64,000 nucleotides of DNA. Source: a virus. The notes under the pieces were generated by a model, which saw only the letters and a list, made by a program, of their open reading frames with translations, did not search any database and was not told the origin of the DNA. The stretch is from positions 1 through 64,000 of IMG/VR virus record IMGVR_UViG_3300011114_001049. One strand, given 5' to 3'. Below, piece by piece: positions 35,976 through 45,047 of this stretch (within the stretch, counting starts at the first letter, position 1; every line of letters begins with the position of its first letter). The position numbers were made by a program, and so were the translations under genes.

Positions 35976-36617
35976 TTGAAGGCAGTTAACAGTTTTAATA
36001 AGTGGCTCATAACTGAGGCAATAATCGATTGGCAAGGTCATGGAGTAGAGGAGTTCTTAGAAAGGATTAACGATCCAGGGATTGGTGGACTACGTTTTGA
36101 AGAGTTAAGAAGCATGGCCACACCCTATGGAATAGAGGTAGTAAATTACGATCAATTCATTCGTGAGATACCTGAAGAAAAAAGGGAAAGTGCGCCGCCG
36201 AGGATGGCTCCATTCTTTGCACTAGTAAACCCAGATACTGAAAGACCTAGAATAGTTGTGAATCTACCAATGCTGTTTGCTAGAGAAAGACGGGAGATCT
36301 CTAAAATGTTAAAACATGAGTTAATTCATGTAGGCCAGTTACAGCGTAGACCTGAGGGAATGGCGCTAGGTGGTGATGACATTAGGGACAAGACCGAATA
36401 TCTATCAAACAAGGACGAGGTGATGGCGTTTTCTCATTCAGTAGTAGACGACTTGATTTCAATGGGAGCAACAAGCGTTGATGCTGGCGTTAAGCTTTTA
36501 CCTAGGTCTAGAATGTGGCAATGGATCAGTGATAAAGCAACTGACTCTGCATTAAAAAGATATCGTAAATACATTTATCTTTACCTTAAGTTAGAACTAG
36601 AAGAAGCGGTCGACTAG
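35976..36617 (+). CDS. HExxH metallopeptidase with capsid-targeting-like leader
   Basis: 213 aa from TTG 35976, the only start that gives the leader MKAVNSFNKWLITEAIID (cleavage after I-T-E). Zincin motif H114-E-L-I-H118 in M-L-K-H-E-L-I-H-V-G-Q, preceded by a strand R-I-V-V-N-L-P and followed by D-E-V-M-A-F-S, where the Glu could be the third ligand. Minimal zinc protease. If packaged, it would be delivered with the DNA and could cut a host protein (inference). Closest T4 analogy is only the packaging route, not the enzyme. Confidence 0.8.
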   Translation: MKAVNSFNKWLITEAIIDWQGHGVEEFLERINDPGIGGLRFEELRSMATPYGIEVVNYDQFIREIPEEKRESAPPRMAPFFALVNPDTERPRIVVNLPMLFARERREISKMLKHELIHVGQLQRRPEGMALGGDDIRDKTEYLSNKDEVMAFSHSVVDDLISMGATSVDAGVKLLPRSRMWQWISDKATDSALKRYRKYIYLYLKLELEEAVD

Positions 36618-36620
36618 TAA

Positions 36621-36797
36621 CTAGTGTTCATCCCTCTCTTGACATTCAAGTATCATCAGCTGAAGCATCTTGTTTTCTTCAACTAGGATTCTGCACTTAT
36701 CTGCTTCGTTTACTACAGAAATAGATATAAGGTACCCGATAACTAAACCTATTATTGAACCCACTAAAGAGGCAATTAAACTTTCTTTCTTTGTCAT
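36621..36797 (-). CDS. 58-aa membrane peptide
   Basis: MTKKESLIASLVGSIIGLVI with one glycine-zipper-like membrane helix (res 7-31), then a short polar helix (E-N-K-M-L-Q-L-M-I-L-E-C-Q-E-R). ATG at 36795-36797 is separated by one base from the next gene's stop. Function unknown; small lysis or superinfection protein possible. Confidence 0.6.
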   Translation of the reverse strand: MTKKESLIASLVGSIIGLVIGYLISISVVNEADKCRILVEENKMLQLMILECQERDEH

Positions 36798-36798
36798 T

Positions 36799-37167
36799 TT
36801 ACTCTATTTTAAAATTAATTATTTGTCGAAACTCTCGGTCGGTGAGCATAATACACTTAGCCATAAGATCAAGAATAGCATCAAAGGTCTCAGGGTATTT
36901 CTCCTTAAGACCAGACGCTCCATTTAAAAATTCAAAGGTTGGTATTTTACTGTTTAGGTATACAACTAAATCTACCAAGACTGGTTGCATCCATCTGCTT
37001 GTCATCTTATCGTTATTTTTACAGGCATCAATGAATTCTTCCATAGTCATTATACGAGTTACATTCCTTTCAGGATCGTCTATATGTGTGAATACAAAGT
37101 CAGGCTCTTGCATAGAACTAGCTTCAACTACATATCGATTGTATGCTAATTTAATTATATTTTTCAT
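36799..37167 (-). CDS. Uncharacterised protein
   Basis: 122 aa, MKNIIKLAYNRYVVEASSMQ. The N-terminus weakly resembles the leader (Y-V-V-E then Ala). Rest helical, with T-M-E-E-F-I-D-A-C-K-N-N-D-K-M and a C-terminal L-M-A-K-C-I-M-L-T-D-R-E-F. Overlaps the 37164-37391 gene by four bases. Confidence 0.65.
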   Translation of the reverse strand: MKNIIKLAYNRYVVEASSMQEPDFVFTHIDDPERNVTRIMTMEEFIDACKNNDKMTSRWMQPVLVDLVVYLNSKIPTFEFLNGASGLKEKYPETFDAILDLMAKCIMLTDREFRQIINFKIE

Positions 37168-37391
37168 TTTTGTGCAGGTTTAGTTCCATATAATTTAATA
37201 AGTAACTCAGCATTTTTATCTAATTTTTTAAGCTCATACATCATTTCTTCAGCATAGACCATTGCCATTTCAGCTACCATCTCAGACTTTATGTTTGGAT
37301 TAGGATTTGCAAGTAGTCCACGCAACGCTTCACCTGCAAAATATTCTAATTTACTAATAGTTAGTTCTACTCCTTCTATTTTTGCTTTCAT
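37164..37391 (-). CDS. Small helical protein
   Basis: 75 aa, MKAKIEGVELTISKLEYFAG. Predicted helical bundle (E-M-V-A-E-M-A-M-V-Y-A-E-E-M-M-Y-E-L-K-K). It belongs to the leftward run 36621-39553. No family recognised. Confidence 0.65.
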   Translation of the reverse strand: MKAKIEGVELTISKLEYFAGEALRGLLANPNPNIKSEMVAEMAMVYAEEMMYELKKLDKNAELLIKLYGTKPAQK

Positions 37392-37406
37392 ACTGCTACT
37401 CTGTTT

Positions 37407-37703
37407 TTAGTTATTACTTTCAGGAAAGTCACTAAACTTTAATCCCCACATCAAGCCGACCCATGCCATTTCCTTTTCGGCATATTTTAAATTCATCTTA
37501 AGATTTTTTACAAGATATGTTTTACCCCATTCTTTCCATTCTTCGTGTTGAGACATAGTCATTGTCCATTGGGCGTACCAATCATCTTTACGATCTTTGA
37601 TGTCTTCGTAAGTTACTTCATGTCCAGCAATCCTGAACATTTCGTTGATCAAATCAACGATAGACTTGTCTATTTTTTCTTGTTTGCTTAATCTTTTAGC
37701 CAT
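37407..37703 (-). CDS. Uncharacterised small protein
   Basis: 98 aa, MAKRLSKQEKIDKSIVDLIN. Helical with several Trp residues in a row of turns (D-W-Y-A-Q-W-T-M-T-M-S-Q-H-E-E-W-K-E-W). Overlaps the phosphoesterase gene by 16 bases, implying coupling. Confidence 0.65.
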   Translation of the reverse strand: MAKRLSKQEKIDKSIVDLINEMFRIAGHEVTYEDIKDRKDDWYAQWTMTMSQHEEWKEWGKTYLVKNLKMNLKYAEKEMAWVGLMWGLKFSDFPESNN

Positions 37704-38389
37704 TTTATTTCATTTGTTATTTTATCCCATTCAAAACTAACAGGTAAGTTAGTGTAACTATATCTTTCGTTTAATATTGATGCATTAATAAAGTGGGTGT
37801 GACCATTATAATAATAACCAGCACCTCCATGTATATGTCCAAACACGTGAATTTTTGGTTTGATTTCGTCTACTCGATAACGCAGCACTTCGCAACCTAC
37901 TCGTATACTTTGTCCTCCTGGAATATCTAGATGTCCAAACGGCGGTCCATGAGTAACAAGAATATCAGTATCTTCAGGTATTGCATCCCATCGAGCTTTA
38001 AGTTCTTCACCATTTCGTGGAAGATTAAAAGCCCAATTATAGAACTCTGGTTGCCAAGGTGAACCGTATAGTTTAACTGACGAGTCATCGTCTATATCAT
38101 AGAGAGCAAAGTCTTCGTCTTCAAGATAAATTAGATTCGTATAGCCTGCGATGGTTAACCGACTCCAAGTAGGATCGTTCTCTATAATACGATCGTGGTT
38201 CCCGGCAATAAAAACCTTCTTATCATAACCTTTTATTGAACTAAACCAATCTAAAAATTCAGTCGCTTCTCTTTTGTGGTATCCGCTATTCATAAAATCA
38301 CCAGCATGTATTAGTAGATCGCCGCCTGGTAAATCTGATTCACAATATCGATGCTTAGAGTGTGTGTCTGAGATGGCTGTTATTATCAT
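37688..38389 (-). CDS. Calcineurin-like metallophosphoesterase
   Basis: 233 aa. All family motifs present: S-D-T-H at 7-10, A-G-D at 29-31, G-N-H-D at 63-66, V-T-H-G-P-P and G-H-I-H-G near the C-terminus. Length and the G-P-P-F-G-H-L-D segment suit the small cytosolic phosphodiesterases found in Bacteroidota and phages. Candidate substrates are cyclic or 2',3'-nucleotides or RNA ends; not determinable here. Overlaps 38386-39006 by four bases. Confidence 0.9.
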   Translation of the reverse strand: MIITAISDTHSKHRYCESDLPGGDLLIHAGDFMNSGYHKREATEFLDWFSSIKGYDKKVFIAGNHDRIIENDPTWSRLTIAGYTNLIYLEDEDFALYDIDDDSSVKLYGSPWQPEFYNWAFNLPRNGEELKARWDAIPEDTDILVTHGPPFGHLDIPGGQSIRVGCEVLRYRVDEIKPKIHVFGHIHGGAGYYYNGHTHFINASILNERYSYTNLPVSFEWDKITNEIKWLKD

Positions 38390-39006
38390 GACTCTGTTTT
38401 TTCTAACTCTTTTAATTGTTTTTCTAATCTACTAATGCTGCCTCGAATAATACTAGCATTTGGATCTAATGCTTTAATCTCTTCAATTAGCTCAGATTGC
38501 CGGCCTTTGTCATAGAATCCATGTTCAATCCAATCAGCTAGGTCTTGTATGTGCTGTGGTGCGTGAACACTAATTCGTAAGTCGTAATCTTGCCATTTGG
38601 TTTTCCAATCAACAAACGCAATACCTTTAGTTAATTTCCTAAGCAGATTATGTAGGGTCCAATTACGAACTCTAACAATTGAACGGTCGCTACCGAATAC
38701 GTGTAGGAAACGGAGAAACCATCGGGTGCACCATTTTGGTTTTGCTTCATGATCCATTGCTAATACTAATGGATAAAGTGCTTTAAAATAAACACCATCT
38801 TCGTTCCATAATTGTGTTCCTAAATAACCATATTTTTCAAATCCTTTAGGAAAAAATATGTAACGAAAATCATCCAGCTTAATCTTACGAGTGTGTATCA
38901 TACCTTTCTTACGACCTTTCCAAAAGAGAATAGAATACTTAAGACTAGTCAGACGTTCTTTAAATGTTGGTGATTTATAAAATTTACTATTTTTATCTGT
39001 TTTCAT
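38386..39006 (-). CDS. Uncharacterised protein with RVRNW segment
   Basis: 206 aa, MKTDKNSKFYKSPTFKERLT. Tryptophan- and Arg-rich core (W-C-T-R-W-F-L-R-F-L-H-V-F-G-S-D-R-S-I-V-R-V-R-N-W), then D-Y-D-L-R-I-S-V-H-A-P. Looks like a conserved enzyme-type fold, but I cannot name the family. Coupled with the phosphoesterase, hence possibly the same pathway (inference). Confidence 0.65.
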   Translation of the reverse strand: MKTDKNSKFYKSPTFKERLTSLKYSILFWKGRKKGMIHTRKIKLDDFRYIFFPKGFEKYGYLGTQLWNEDGVYFKALYPLVLAMDHEAKPKWCTRWFLRFLHVFGSDRSIVRVRNWTLHNLLRKLTKGIAFVDWKTKWQDYDLRISVHAPQHIQDLADWIEHGFYDKGRQSELIEEIKALDPNASIIRGSISRLEKQLKELEKTES

Positions 39007-39016
39007 ATGTGAATTA

Positions 39017-39553
39017 TTACATGTTAACTAATGAGATTGAACTAGATGCAGTTGGATAATCTAATAAATTATCTGCAAGTGCTGAGTCTTTTGTCTTAGC
39101 TAAATCTATTTTTTGTTGCTGCCAGTGCTCAGTAAGAGATGCATCAGTAAATAAACCTTCTGGAAATACATCTACCATAATGTCATCGAATTCCATAGTT
39201 TCTTTACCTGCCTTCTTAAATGCGTATGCCAGATAATATGCATAACTAACTGCAATTCCTGGAGTTCCGCTAACTAGTCCAAAAAAGATTAGAGTTTTTT
39301 CATCTAGGTTAAGGCCTATCGATTTTGCTCTAGATTCAAGTATCTCAATATTTCCTGTTATCTTCCTAGAAGAAGCTAACATCTCTTTGACTTTAGAAAC
39401 ATCACTTAACACTAGTGCAAGTAGCACAGACATCATACTTTCACTTAATGGCTCCGTGCTTCCAGAATTTTCTAGTTTTTTACAAAATAACTTTTCAACT
39501 GCTTCTGGATTCTCAGTCTCAATATAAGCTATCCTTTTTATGTTCTTTTTCAT
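39017..39553 (-). CDS. Uncharacterised protein
   Basis: 178 aa from ATG 39551-39553 (MKKNIKRIAYIETENPEAVE); an upstream in-frame ATG would add an implausible Tyr/Phe-rich end. Helical, moderately hydrophobic in the middle (G-L-V-S-G-T-P-G-I-A-V-S-Y-A-Y-Y-L-A-Y-A). Divergent from 39616. Confidence 0.65.
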   Translation of the reverse strand: MKKNIKRIAYIETENPEAVEKLFCKKLENSGSTEPLSESMMSVLLALVLSDVSKVKEMLASSRKITGNIEILESRAKSIGLNLDEKTLIFFGLVSGTPGIAVSYAYYLAYAFKKAGKETMEFDDIMVDVFPEGLFTDASLTEHWQQQKIDLAKTKDSALADNLLDYPTASSSISLVNM

Positions 39554-39615
39554 ATTGCTAATATACATAATCAAATACACAAAATAAACAAATAGATAAA
39601 ACAAACAACTAAATT

Positions 39616-40206
39616 ATGAATTATACAAGAGAACAGATTGAAAAGGCAGTTAAAGCTAAAGGCTATGTTTGGTTCGAAGGCGCAAAAGATTATGATGTTA
39701 ATATTGTAGGGGTTAGAACTTCTTCGACTGGTCAAAAGGTAACAAATGCATTTGATGATGTTATCACAGTATCATTCAAGATCAATGGTGTGTGGCAATA
39801 CAAAGAATGGGCAAATACTACAGATCCTGGTAAAAAAGGAGTTTTAGAATATCATAATACAGCAGGTGTCGCTCGTCTAGTAGAAGGACAGTACAGGGGA
39901 TCACATACGATTAGGCTACACCAAGGTAAATATGAGGCTCTAGGTCAAGCAAAAAACGTTAAAGTTTATAGAGACGCAAACAAAGACCTGAACTATGATG
40001 AAACTAAGATTCAGGAAGGAGTCTTTGGGATTAACATTCATAAAGCTGGAGCTGATTCTACTTATGTGGAAAACTGGTCTGAAGGCTGTCAAGTATTTAA
40101 GAAATCTGCAGACTTTGAAGAATTTATGAAGATCTGTAGAAAGGCAAGAGACATTCATGGAAACTCTTTTACCTACACCTTGATTGAGTCATCAGACATA
40201 AAATGA
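39616..40206 (+). CDS. Putative cell-wall-active protein with SEGCQVF motif
   Basis: 196 aa, MNYTREQIEKAVKAKGYVWF. The segment G-I-N-I-H-K-A ... V-E-N-W-S-E-G-C-Q-V-F (res about 137-160) places a His and a Cys in the pattern H-x(n)-S-x-G-C typical of L,D-transpeptidase-like and related phage peptidoglycan proteins. C-terminus T-L-I-E-S-S-D-I-K. It may be an endolysin or wall-modifying enzyme. Upstream sequence is only a weak late box. Function is tentative. Confidence 0.55.
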   Translation: MNYTREQIEKAVKAKGYVWFEGAKDYDVNIVGVRTSSTGQKVTNAFDDVITVSFKINGVWQYKEWANTTDPGKKGVLEYHNTAGVARLVEGQYRGSHTIRLHQGKYEALGQAKNVKVYRDANKDLNYDETKIQEGVFGINIHKAGADSTYVENWSEGCQVFKKSADFEEFMKICRKARDIHGNSFTYTLIESSDIK

Positions 40207-40237
40207 TTAGTTAAGATTAAAGGACACTCAGCACTAA

Positions 40238-40245
40238 ATAAATAA
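40238..40245 (+). promoter_or_regulatory. Late-type promoter box ATAAATAA
   Basis: CTAAATAAATAAATGAAAA 16 bases before the 911-aa fibre gene. Confidence 0.55.
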
Positions 40246-40260
40246 ATGAAAATAAGATAG

Positions 40261-42996
40261 ATGAAATTTTTTGATTGGGGTCACGAATCAAGTGAACAGA
40301 AAAAACACCGTTCATTCATAGAAGAACAGGCACTGCTTGAACAGGCAATTAATAATGCACGCAGTCGCAGCGGAAACACCCCAGGAGTCGGCGGTGGTAG
40401 TGTCGTAAACATCACTAATCAGACTGCACTAGTTGTTTTTAAGGAGATTGGCTCTACTAACTATCAGTATTACATCGCAAACAATGCGAGCGGAGCAATC
40501 AATGGCCCGTTTGATACTGGAGTTGCACAGGCTGATTACAGCATAGGTGATTTAACTACTGGAACAATACAGTATGGCGGATATACATTAAGATTCTATC
40601 GGGGAGATATCAATGAGAATAAAATAATTTTTATTGATTCCACTGGGATGGTAGTAGATACTATAACTGCAATCACAGTTGATGCTACAATGGTCAGTAA
40701 CAGCGGTCGATTCATCACAGTGACTGATTATGACGCTGGACTCTTGTGGATCTTTGATGGGACTACTGTGCTTACTGATGAGACTGCTTTCACCGGAACT
40801 GTTAGCTTTGACCTTGACGATGCTTATCTTGATGGCGTCGGCATGTCGACTATCTCAGCTGGAGGTGTTTATAAGTATTACATCTGCAACTCGACCAACT
40901 TAACTAAAATCTATGAGACTACTGATCCTGTTAATACTATCATTTTCAACACGTATTTTAATGCAAATAAAGTAATAGTTAAAACAATCAATGGTGGCGG
41001 TCTATTGATAAAACTAGAAGTAGTTTCCTTGACTGGAACGATTGAAGAGACTATAACGATTGATCCAGTAGTTTATACTGCACACGACTTTTATTTCTAT
41101 GGAAGTGGTAGTTGGTTCTTACACCTAAGAAACGGTGGTGACCTAACGGTCGAACATCGTGTCTATAACTATGATGGAACTACAAATACACTAGACTATA
41201 TCTCGGTTGATGCTGAAGTACACACCAACTGGGACTATGTGTATCGCAGTAGGTACCTAAGCTCTAGCTACTCTTACCCTGTAGTTGAGAATGCGGCGAT
41301 CGTGTTTTATGGTGAGACGTTCAGCAATGCTAATGGTTTCCTTGAAATAGATGAGTGCAGAATAGTTAACTTTTTTGCAGGTAATCTACCATCTTATTTT
41401 GATTTCGCAGACGGCGAAAGTAAAAGGATCTATTTAAGCGATGAAGGAGTAAACAAAAACTTTTTCCTCTATGTAGTCGACAACGATAACGATGGCACAA
41501 TATCTTCACTAGTAATAAAGGCAGGAGTCGCACCAATCGTTACTAATCTTGCAAACACGATCATTGACTTAGATGATATTGATATCAATGAAGTAGGAGA
41601 AAAAATAAACATAATAGTTGAATATTCTTCTGGCGAACCTGTGACACTCGATACCTATGTTTATGCTTATTCTGCAAATGGGTTAAAGTTACCAGGTAGA
41701 CTTGAGCTTGATACTGATGCTCAGTCATATCTGTCAAGCTACAACACTTACATAGTAGAAGGAGACAGTAACTATAATTTTATCAATTCTACGACTGGCG
41801 TATGGTCGCAATACCAAGCATACAATAGTGAATTAACTTCTGACTTTTTTACTCAAGCAGATCAGACTCGTGCCCCTTACGTATTTACGTATGGAGATAA
41901 TGTAGTTCTGTACACACACACTCAATTATCTGTAGAAAACGATGGTGAAGAACCTGGAACCTTTATAATGGATGGGACAGTCGCAGCAGGCAATGACAAG
42001 TTCGGTTCAGGTTCTAGTTATTTCACTAACCTTTATCCTGGGTTATTTGTACTAGCTGCAAAATCAATCGATATTTCTAGCTTCAAAATATCTGGAGATC
42101 TTGGTTCAGACGGCAGCGGTGATTTTAGTACAGATATATTGCCAATCTCAAGTTATTCCAAGACTTACACTGCATATATCAAAACAGTAGGTGGAACTGG
42201 GGATCCTTCAGTTAATCATATAATCATAATCGACACAGACGGTACTGGTGTTTCTCACAATTTTGACGAGACAAACGAAGATGACTATCATGAAATAACA
42301 GGAATCAGTGCTGCTACTGAGATTCACTACCTGCTTTTTGCTAAGGATGCTGGAGTGGAGGCAACTGAACTTGAGATAACTGACGTGATAACTGAATATT
42401 TAGACCTAGTAGATGGTGCTAATATTGCTACTACCTTATCTACTCTGAACCTTAACTACTCTAACATCACTGACATCTTTCCAGCATACGATTCTGGCGA
42501 GCCTGGTCAAATTTATTATTTTAGCGACTATGGCGGTGGTCAATATAACAGAATTGGGGATGGAGGCAACGATATGTATGATACGGGAAACATAATCACA
42601 ACAAGTGTTACTGCTCCATCCCCAATTAGAGTATTCAACGGGACAGGTTCGGTCAATTCATATTCTATTCCTCAGTTTGACGGGTTTGCTCTAGGTAAAA
42701 ATAGAATGATCGTTTGGAACGAGGCTCAAGCACAGGATCTTACGATTAGACACTATTCCATACAAGGTAGCTTATTAAATACTGTGAGTATTCCACAGCC
42801 AGACATTCAATTTTCAGCGTATGTTGAGGACCGCGGACTAGTCATAGTTCGAGATAAGATATTCGATGGAGGCATATATTATAACGCCAGACTGTATTTG
42901 TTCTCTCCTTTTGGAGTAGACTATGTTGAAGCCAACTTACCTGACGAAAACAACGCCCGTATTATATTGAATGACTGGGGTTGGTTTAATGATTAA
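40261..42996 (+). CDS. Large beta-rich fibre or adhesin protein
   Basis: 911 aa. Residues 1-45 (M-K-F-F-D-W-G-H-E-S-S-E-Q-K-K-H ... P-G-V-G-G-G) match the start of the 45048 protein, a likely virion-attachment domain. Then come repeated beta-strands with Thr/Asp/Gly, resembling propeller or fibre domains. Around 575-700 is a Y-F-T-N-L-Y-P-G-L-F module and around 730-790 an L-N-L-N-Y-S-N-I-T-D-I-F-P ... G-G-N-D-M-Y-D-T-G-N module; both recur in 45048 in reverse order. Probable tail fibre or receptor-binding protein. Confidence 0.75.
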   Translation: MKFFDWGHESSEQKKHRSFIEEQALLEQAINNARSRSGNTPGVGGGSVVNITNQTALVVFKEIGSTNYQYYIANNASGAINGPFDTGVAQADYSIGDLTTGTIQYGGYTLRFYRGDINENKIIFIDSTGMVVDTITAITVDATMVSNSGRFITVTDYDAGLLWIFDGTTVLTDETAFTGTVSFDLDDAYLDGVGMSTISAGGVYKYYICNSTNLTKIYETTDPVNTIIFNTYFNANKVIVKTINGGGLLIKLEVVSLTGTIEETITIDPVVYTAHDFYFYGSGSWFLHLRNGGDLTVEHRVYNYDGTTNTLDYISVDAEVHTNWDYVYRSRYLSSSYSYPVVENAAIVFYGETFSNANGFLEIDECRIVNFFAGNLPSYFDFADGESKRIYLSDEGVNKNFFLYVVDNDNDGTISSLVIKAGVAPIVTNLANTIIDLDDIDINEVGEKINIIVEYSSGEPVTLDTYVYAYSANGLKLPGRLELDTDAQSYLSSYNTYIVEGDSNYNFINSTTGVWSQYQAYNSELTSDFFTQADQTRAPYVFTYGDNVVLYTHTQLSVENDGEEPGTFIMDGTVAAGNDKFGSGSSYFTNLYPGLFVLAAKSIDISSFKISGDLGSDGSGDFSTDILPISSYSKTYTAYIKTVGGTGDPSVNHIIIIDTDGTGVSHNFDETNEDDYHEITGISAATEIHYLLFAKDAGVEATELEITDVITEYLDLVDGANIATTLSTLNLNYSNITDIFPAYDSGEPGQIYYFSDYGGGQYNRIGDGGNDMYDTGNIITTSVTAPSPIRVFNGTGSVNSYSIPQFDGFALGKNRMIVWNEAQAQDLTIRHYSIQGSLLNTVSIPQPDIQFSAYVEDRGLVIVRDKIFDGGIYYNARLYLFSPFGVDYVEANLPDENNARIILNDWGWFND

Positions 42997-43012
42997 AATA
43001 ACATTTAGATAG

Positions 43013-43270
43013 ATGAAAAGAGTTTGTATATTAAGTACTACTGAAAATGTGGTGGAGGCTAGGGAGATAGCAAAAGAAATAACGAACGGCGACGTTTTAA
43101 AAGTTCCAGCATCTAAGAAAGGTGAAGAACCTGCAACACACTGGTTCTGTTGCCTTTCCACCACAGAAGATGGTTTTGAAAAGCTTCTTGAATTAAGGAA
43201 GAACAGCATCATTGAGGAGGCAGGTCCAAAAGAATTCTTATCAAGGTGGAAGTTGACAATCATAAAGTAG
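43013..43270 (+). CDS. Small uncharacterised protein
   Basis: 85 aa, MKRVCILSTTENVVEAREIA. Alpha/beta with two Cys near F-C-C-L-S-T-T. Follows the fibre gene by 16 bases and overlaps the oxygenase gene by 25. Possibly a fibre chaperone by position, with no other evidence. Confidence 0.6.
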   Translation: MKRVCILSTTENVVEAREIAKEITNGDVLKVPASKKGEEPATHWFCCLSTTEDGFEKLLELRKNSIIEEAGPKEFLSRWKLTIIK

Positions 43271-43878
43271 CTAGAAGCTTTATTTGCGAAGACGAAGCTC
43301 AACTGCTGATAAACTGGATCGAAGGAATAGCTTACACCGATACTACAGTCAATCACCATCTTACTGAACTAGCAAAAGAATTAAATGGTGTCTCCCACAT
43401 CTATGACGTCTCAAAGACTGAGATGACTAATTACATAACAAGTTATCAAAAGTTAGCAAAGAGCTCTGGCGAATACATTCCAGAACTAGTGTATGATTTA
43501 ATCAGTAGGATAGCATATACTCTTAATCTTCCTACAAACAACGTATTCTTTCAGGCAGTCGACATGAAAAAAGGTGGTAAGATAAATCCGCATTATGATG
43601 CGTCAGTTGATGGTTACATCAACTATAAGTGCAACCTATGTTTACTGTCAGATGAATACACTTTTCACGTAGATGGAACTGAATTTCATATCAACACTGG
43701 AGATCTATATTGTTTTGAGGCATCTCTTTACAAGCATTGGACAGACGTTTTTAACTCACGACGAGTCTTTATAAGTTTTGGTTTTCTAGTACCATATGAA
43801 ACGTTGGGCAGAGAGATAGATGACCCAAGAATTAGATTAAGCAGAAGGATCGAAAAGTATTTTCAAAAGCTAAATTAA
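43246..43878 (+). CDS. 2-oxoglutarate/Fe(II) oxygenase-like protein
   Basis: 210 aa, start GTG at 43246. The core N-P-H-Y-D (iron ligands His and Asp), followed by Y-K-H-W-T-D-V (second His) and S-R-R-V-F-I-S-F-G-F (Arg binding 2-oxoglutarate), fits the prolyl-4-hydroxylase-like superfamily common in T4-like phages. Substrate may be a virion protein (a fibre hydroxylase), since it sits just downstream of the 911-aa protein. Start is uncertain because of the overlap. Confidence 0.8.
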   Translation: MEVDNHKVARSFICEDEAQLLINWIEGIAYTDTTVNHHLTELAKELNGVSHIYDVSKTEMTNYITSYQKLAKSSGEYIPELVYDLISRIAYTLNLPTNNVFFQAVDMKKGGKINPHYDASVDGYINYKCNLCLLSDEYTFHVDGTEFHINTGDLYCFEASLYKHWTDVFNSRRVFISFGFLVPYETLGREIDDPRIRLSRRIEKYFQKLN

Positions 43879-43921
43879 TTTAGTATTGTTACACTTTATT
43901 AATTGAACTTAAATAAAACAC

Positions 43922-44071
43922 ATGACACAATTAGAAGAAGCACAGCAGGAGCTGATCGACTTGCTAACATCACAAGTAGTAGACTTAACGATGATGTCTA
44001 AAATTGAATTAGGAGATGACGTGATTGCTGAGATTAAAAGAATTAGAGAAAAAATTAAAAAGATAAAGTAA
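43922..44071 (+). CDS. 49-aa coiled-coil peptide
   Basis: MTQLEEAQQELIDLLTSQVV; mostly helical and Lys-rich at the end (R-I-R-E-K-I-K-K-I-K). Its stop overlaps the GH16 start (TAATG). Function unknown. Confidence 0.65.
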   Translation: MTQLEEAQQELIDLLTSQVVDLTMMSKIELGDDVIAEIKRIREKIKKIK

Positions 44072-44778
44072 TGCAAAAAACAATAACTTGGTCAGGATAT
44101 GAGTGGTTAACTCAAGAACGATGGGGAGATATCCACCCTGATAAAACATATAACTGGTATGATCCTAGTGCTGTTGAGATTAAAGGTGAAGACTTAATCC
44201 TAAAAACACAGTACAATCCTAAAGAATTTACAGTTAATGAAAAGAAAATTGTAAGTAATTATGGAGTCGGTCTAGTTTCTAATACAACTAAATTTGGTTA
44301 TGGTTATTTTGAAATAGAAGCAAAGCTGCCAACTAGTAGAAACCTTTGGCCTGCTTTCTGGATGTGGTCATTTGATACCTGGCCACCAGAAATAGATATT
44401 CTTGAAGCTTACAGTTCTATAAAAATACCGTCTTATTTTAAGATATATTTAGATTCATTGCTTGGTTTTTGGAATGTTCAAACAAACTATCATTACGAAA
44501 CAAAAGATAAGAGAGGATCGATCGGAGGTAAGACACACTGGTTTGGATTTAAAAACCCGCAGAAGAACTTTATTAAATATGGCTGTTTATGGGAAGAACA
44601 TCAGATTGTTTTTTATTACAACGGAAGAGTGGTTAGAACAATTAAGGACAAGACAATACTAAGTAGCCTTAAAGATGCTAAAATGAATGTCATAATAAAC
44701 AACCATATCAGAGAAGATATTGGTAATTTCGGCTCATCAGAGTTTACTATAAAAAGCTTTAAATATACAAACATATGA
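44071..44778 (+). CDS. GH16-family glycoside hydrolase
   Basis: 235 aa. Signature E107-I-D-I-L-E112 in W-P-P-E-I-D-I-L-E-A-Y, with Glu107 as nucleophile and Glu112 as acid/base; preceded by the family's G-Y-F-E-I-E-A-K-L-P and A-F-W-M-W-S. GH16 enzymes cut beta-1,3/1,4 glucans or galactans (laminarin, agar, carrageenan). Substrate not deducible. No secretion signal, so it is probably a virion depolymerase acting on capsule or exopolysaccharide. Lies among fibre genes. Confidence 0.9.
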   Translation: MQKTITWSGYEWLTQERWGDIHPDKTYNWYDPSAVEIKGEDLILKTQYNPKEFTVNEKKIVSNYGVGLVSNTTKFGYGYFEIEAKLPTSRNLWPAFWMWSFDTWPPEIDILEAYSSIKIPSYFKIYLDSLLGFWNVQTNYHYETKDKRGSIGGKTHWFGFKNPQKNFIKYGCLWEEHQIVFYYNGRVVRTIKDKTILSSLKDAKMNVIINNHIREDIGNFGSSEFTIKSFKYTNI

Positions 44779-45041
44779 AAACATTAAAATCAACTATCGT
44801 AGGTGTAGCTGTTGTTGCAACTCTAGGATTAACATTAGTAACGTGCACTAATAAAAAATACAAGTATAAAATTAAGGGGCAAGTGAGAGTTCCTAAGTCA
44901 GATACTACTATATTACATGATGCTATTTGGTATACTGACACCATCAGCTTTGACGAAGATACTGCTTATTATTTTAACAGCGATGGCTCAGAAGTTAGGA
45001 TACATCCGCCTTTTATTTTGATAAATAATACCAAAAAATAA
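44775..45041 (+). CDS. Small lipoprotein
   Basis: 88 aa, MKTLKSTIVGVAVVATLGLT. Signal peptide with lipobox L-V-T-C at residues 21-24 (Cys24), then a Lys-rich linker and a beta-like domain. Targeting to the outer membrane or periplasm is likely. It overlaps the GH16 gene by four bases, suggesting joint expression; superinfection exclusion or outer-membrane lysis are options. Confidence 0.75.
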   Translation: MKTLKSTIVGVAVVATLGLTLVTCTNKKYKYKIKGQVRVPKSDTTILHDAIWYTDTISFDEDTAYYFNSDGSEVRIHPPFILINNTKK

Positions 45042-45047
45042 ACTATT

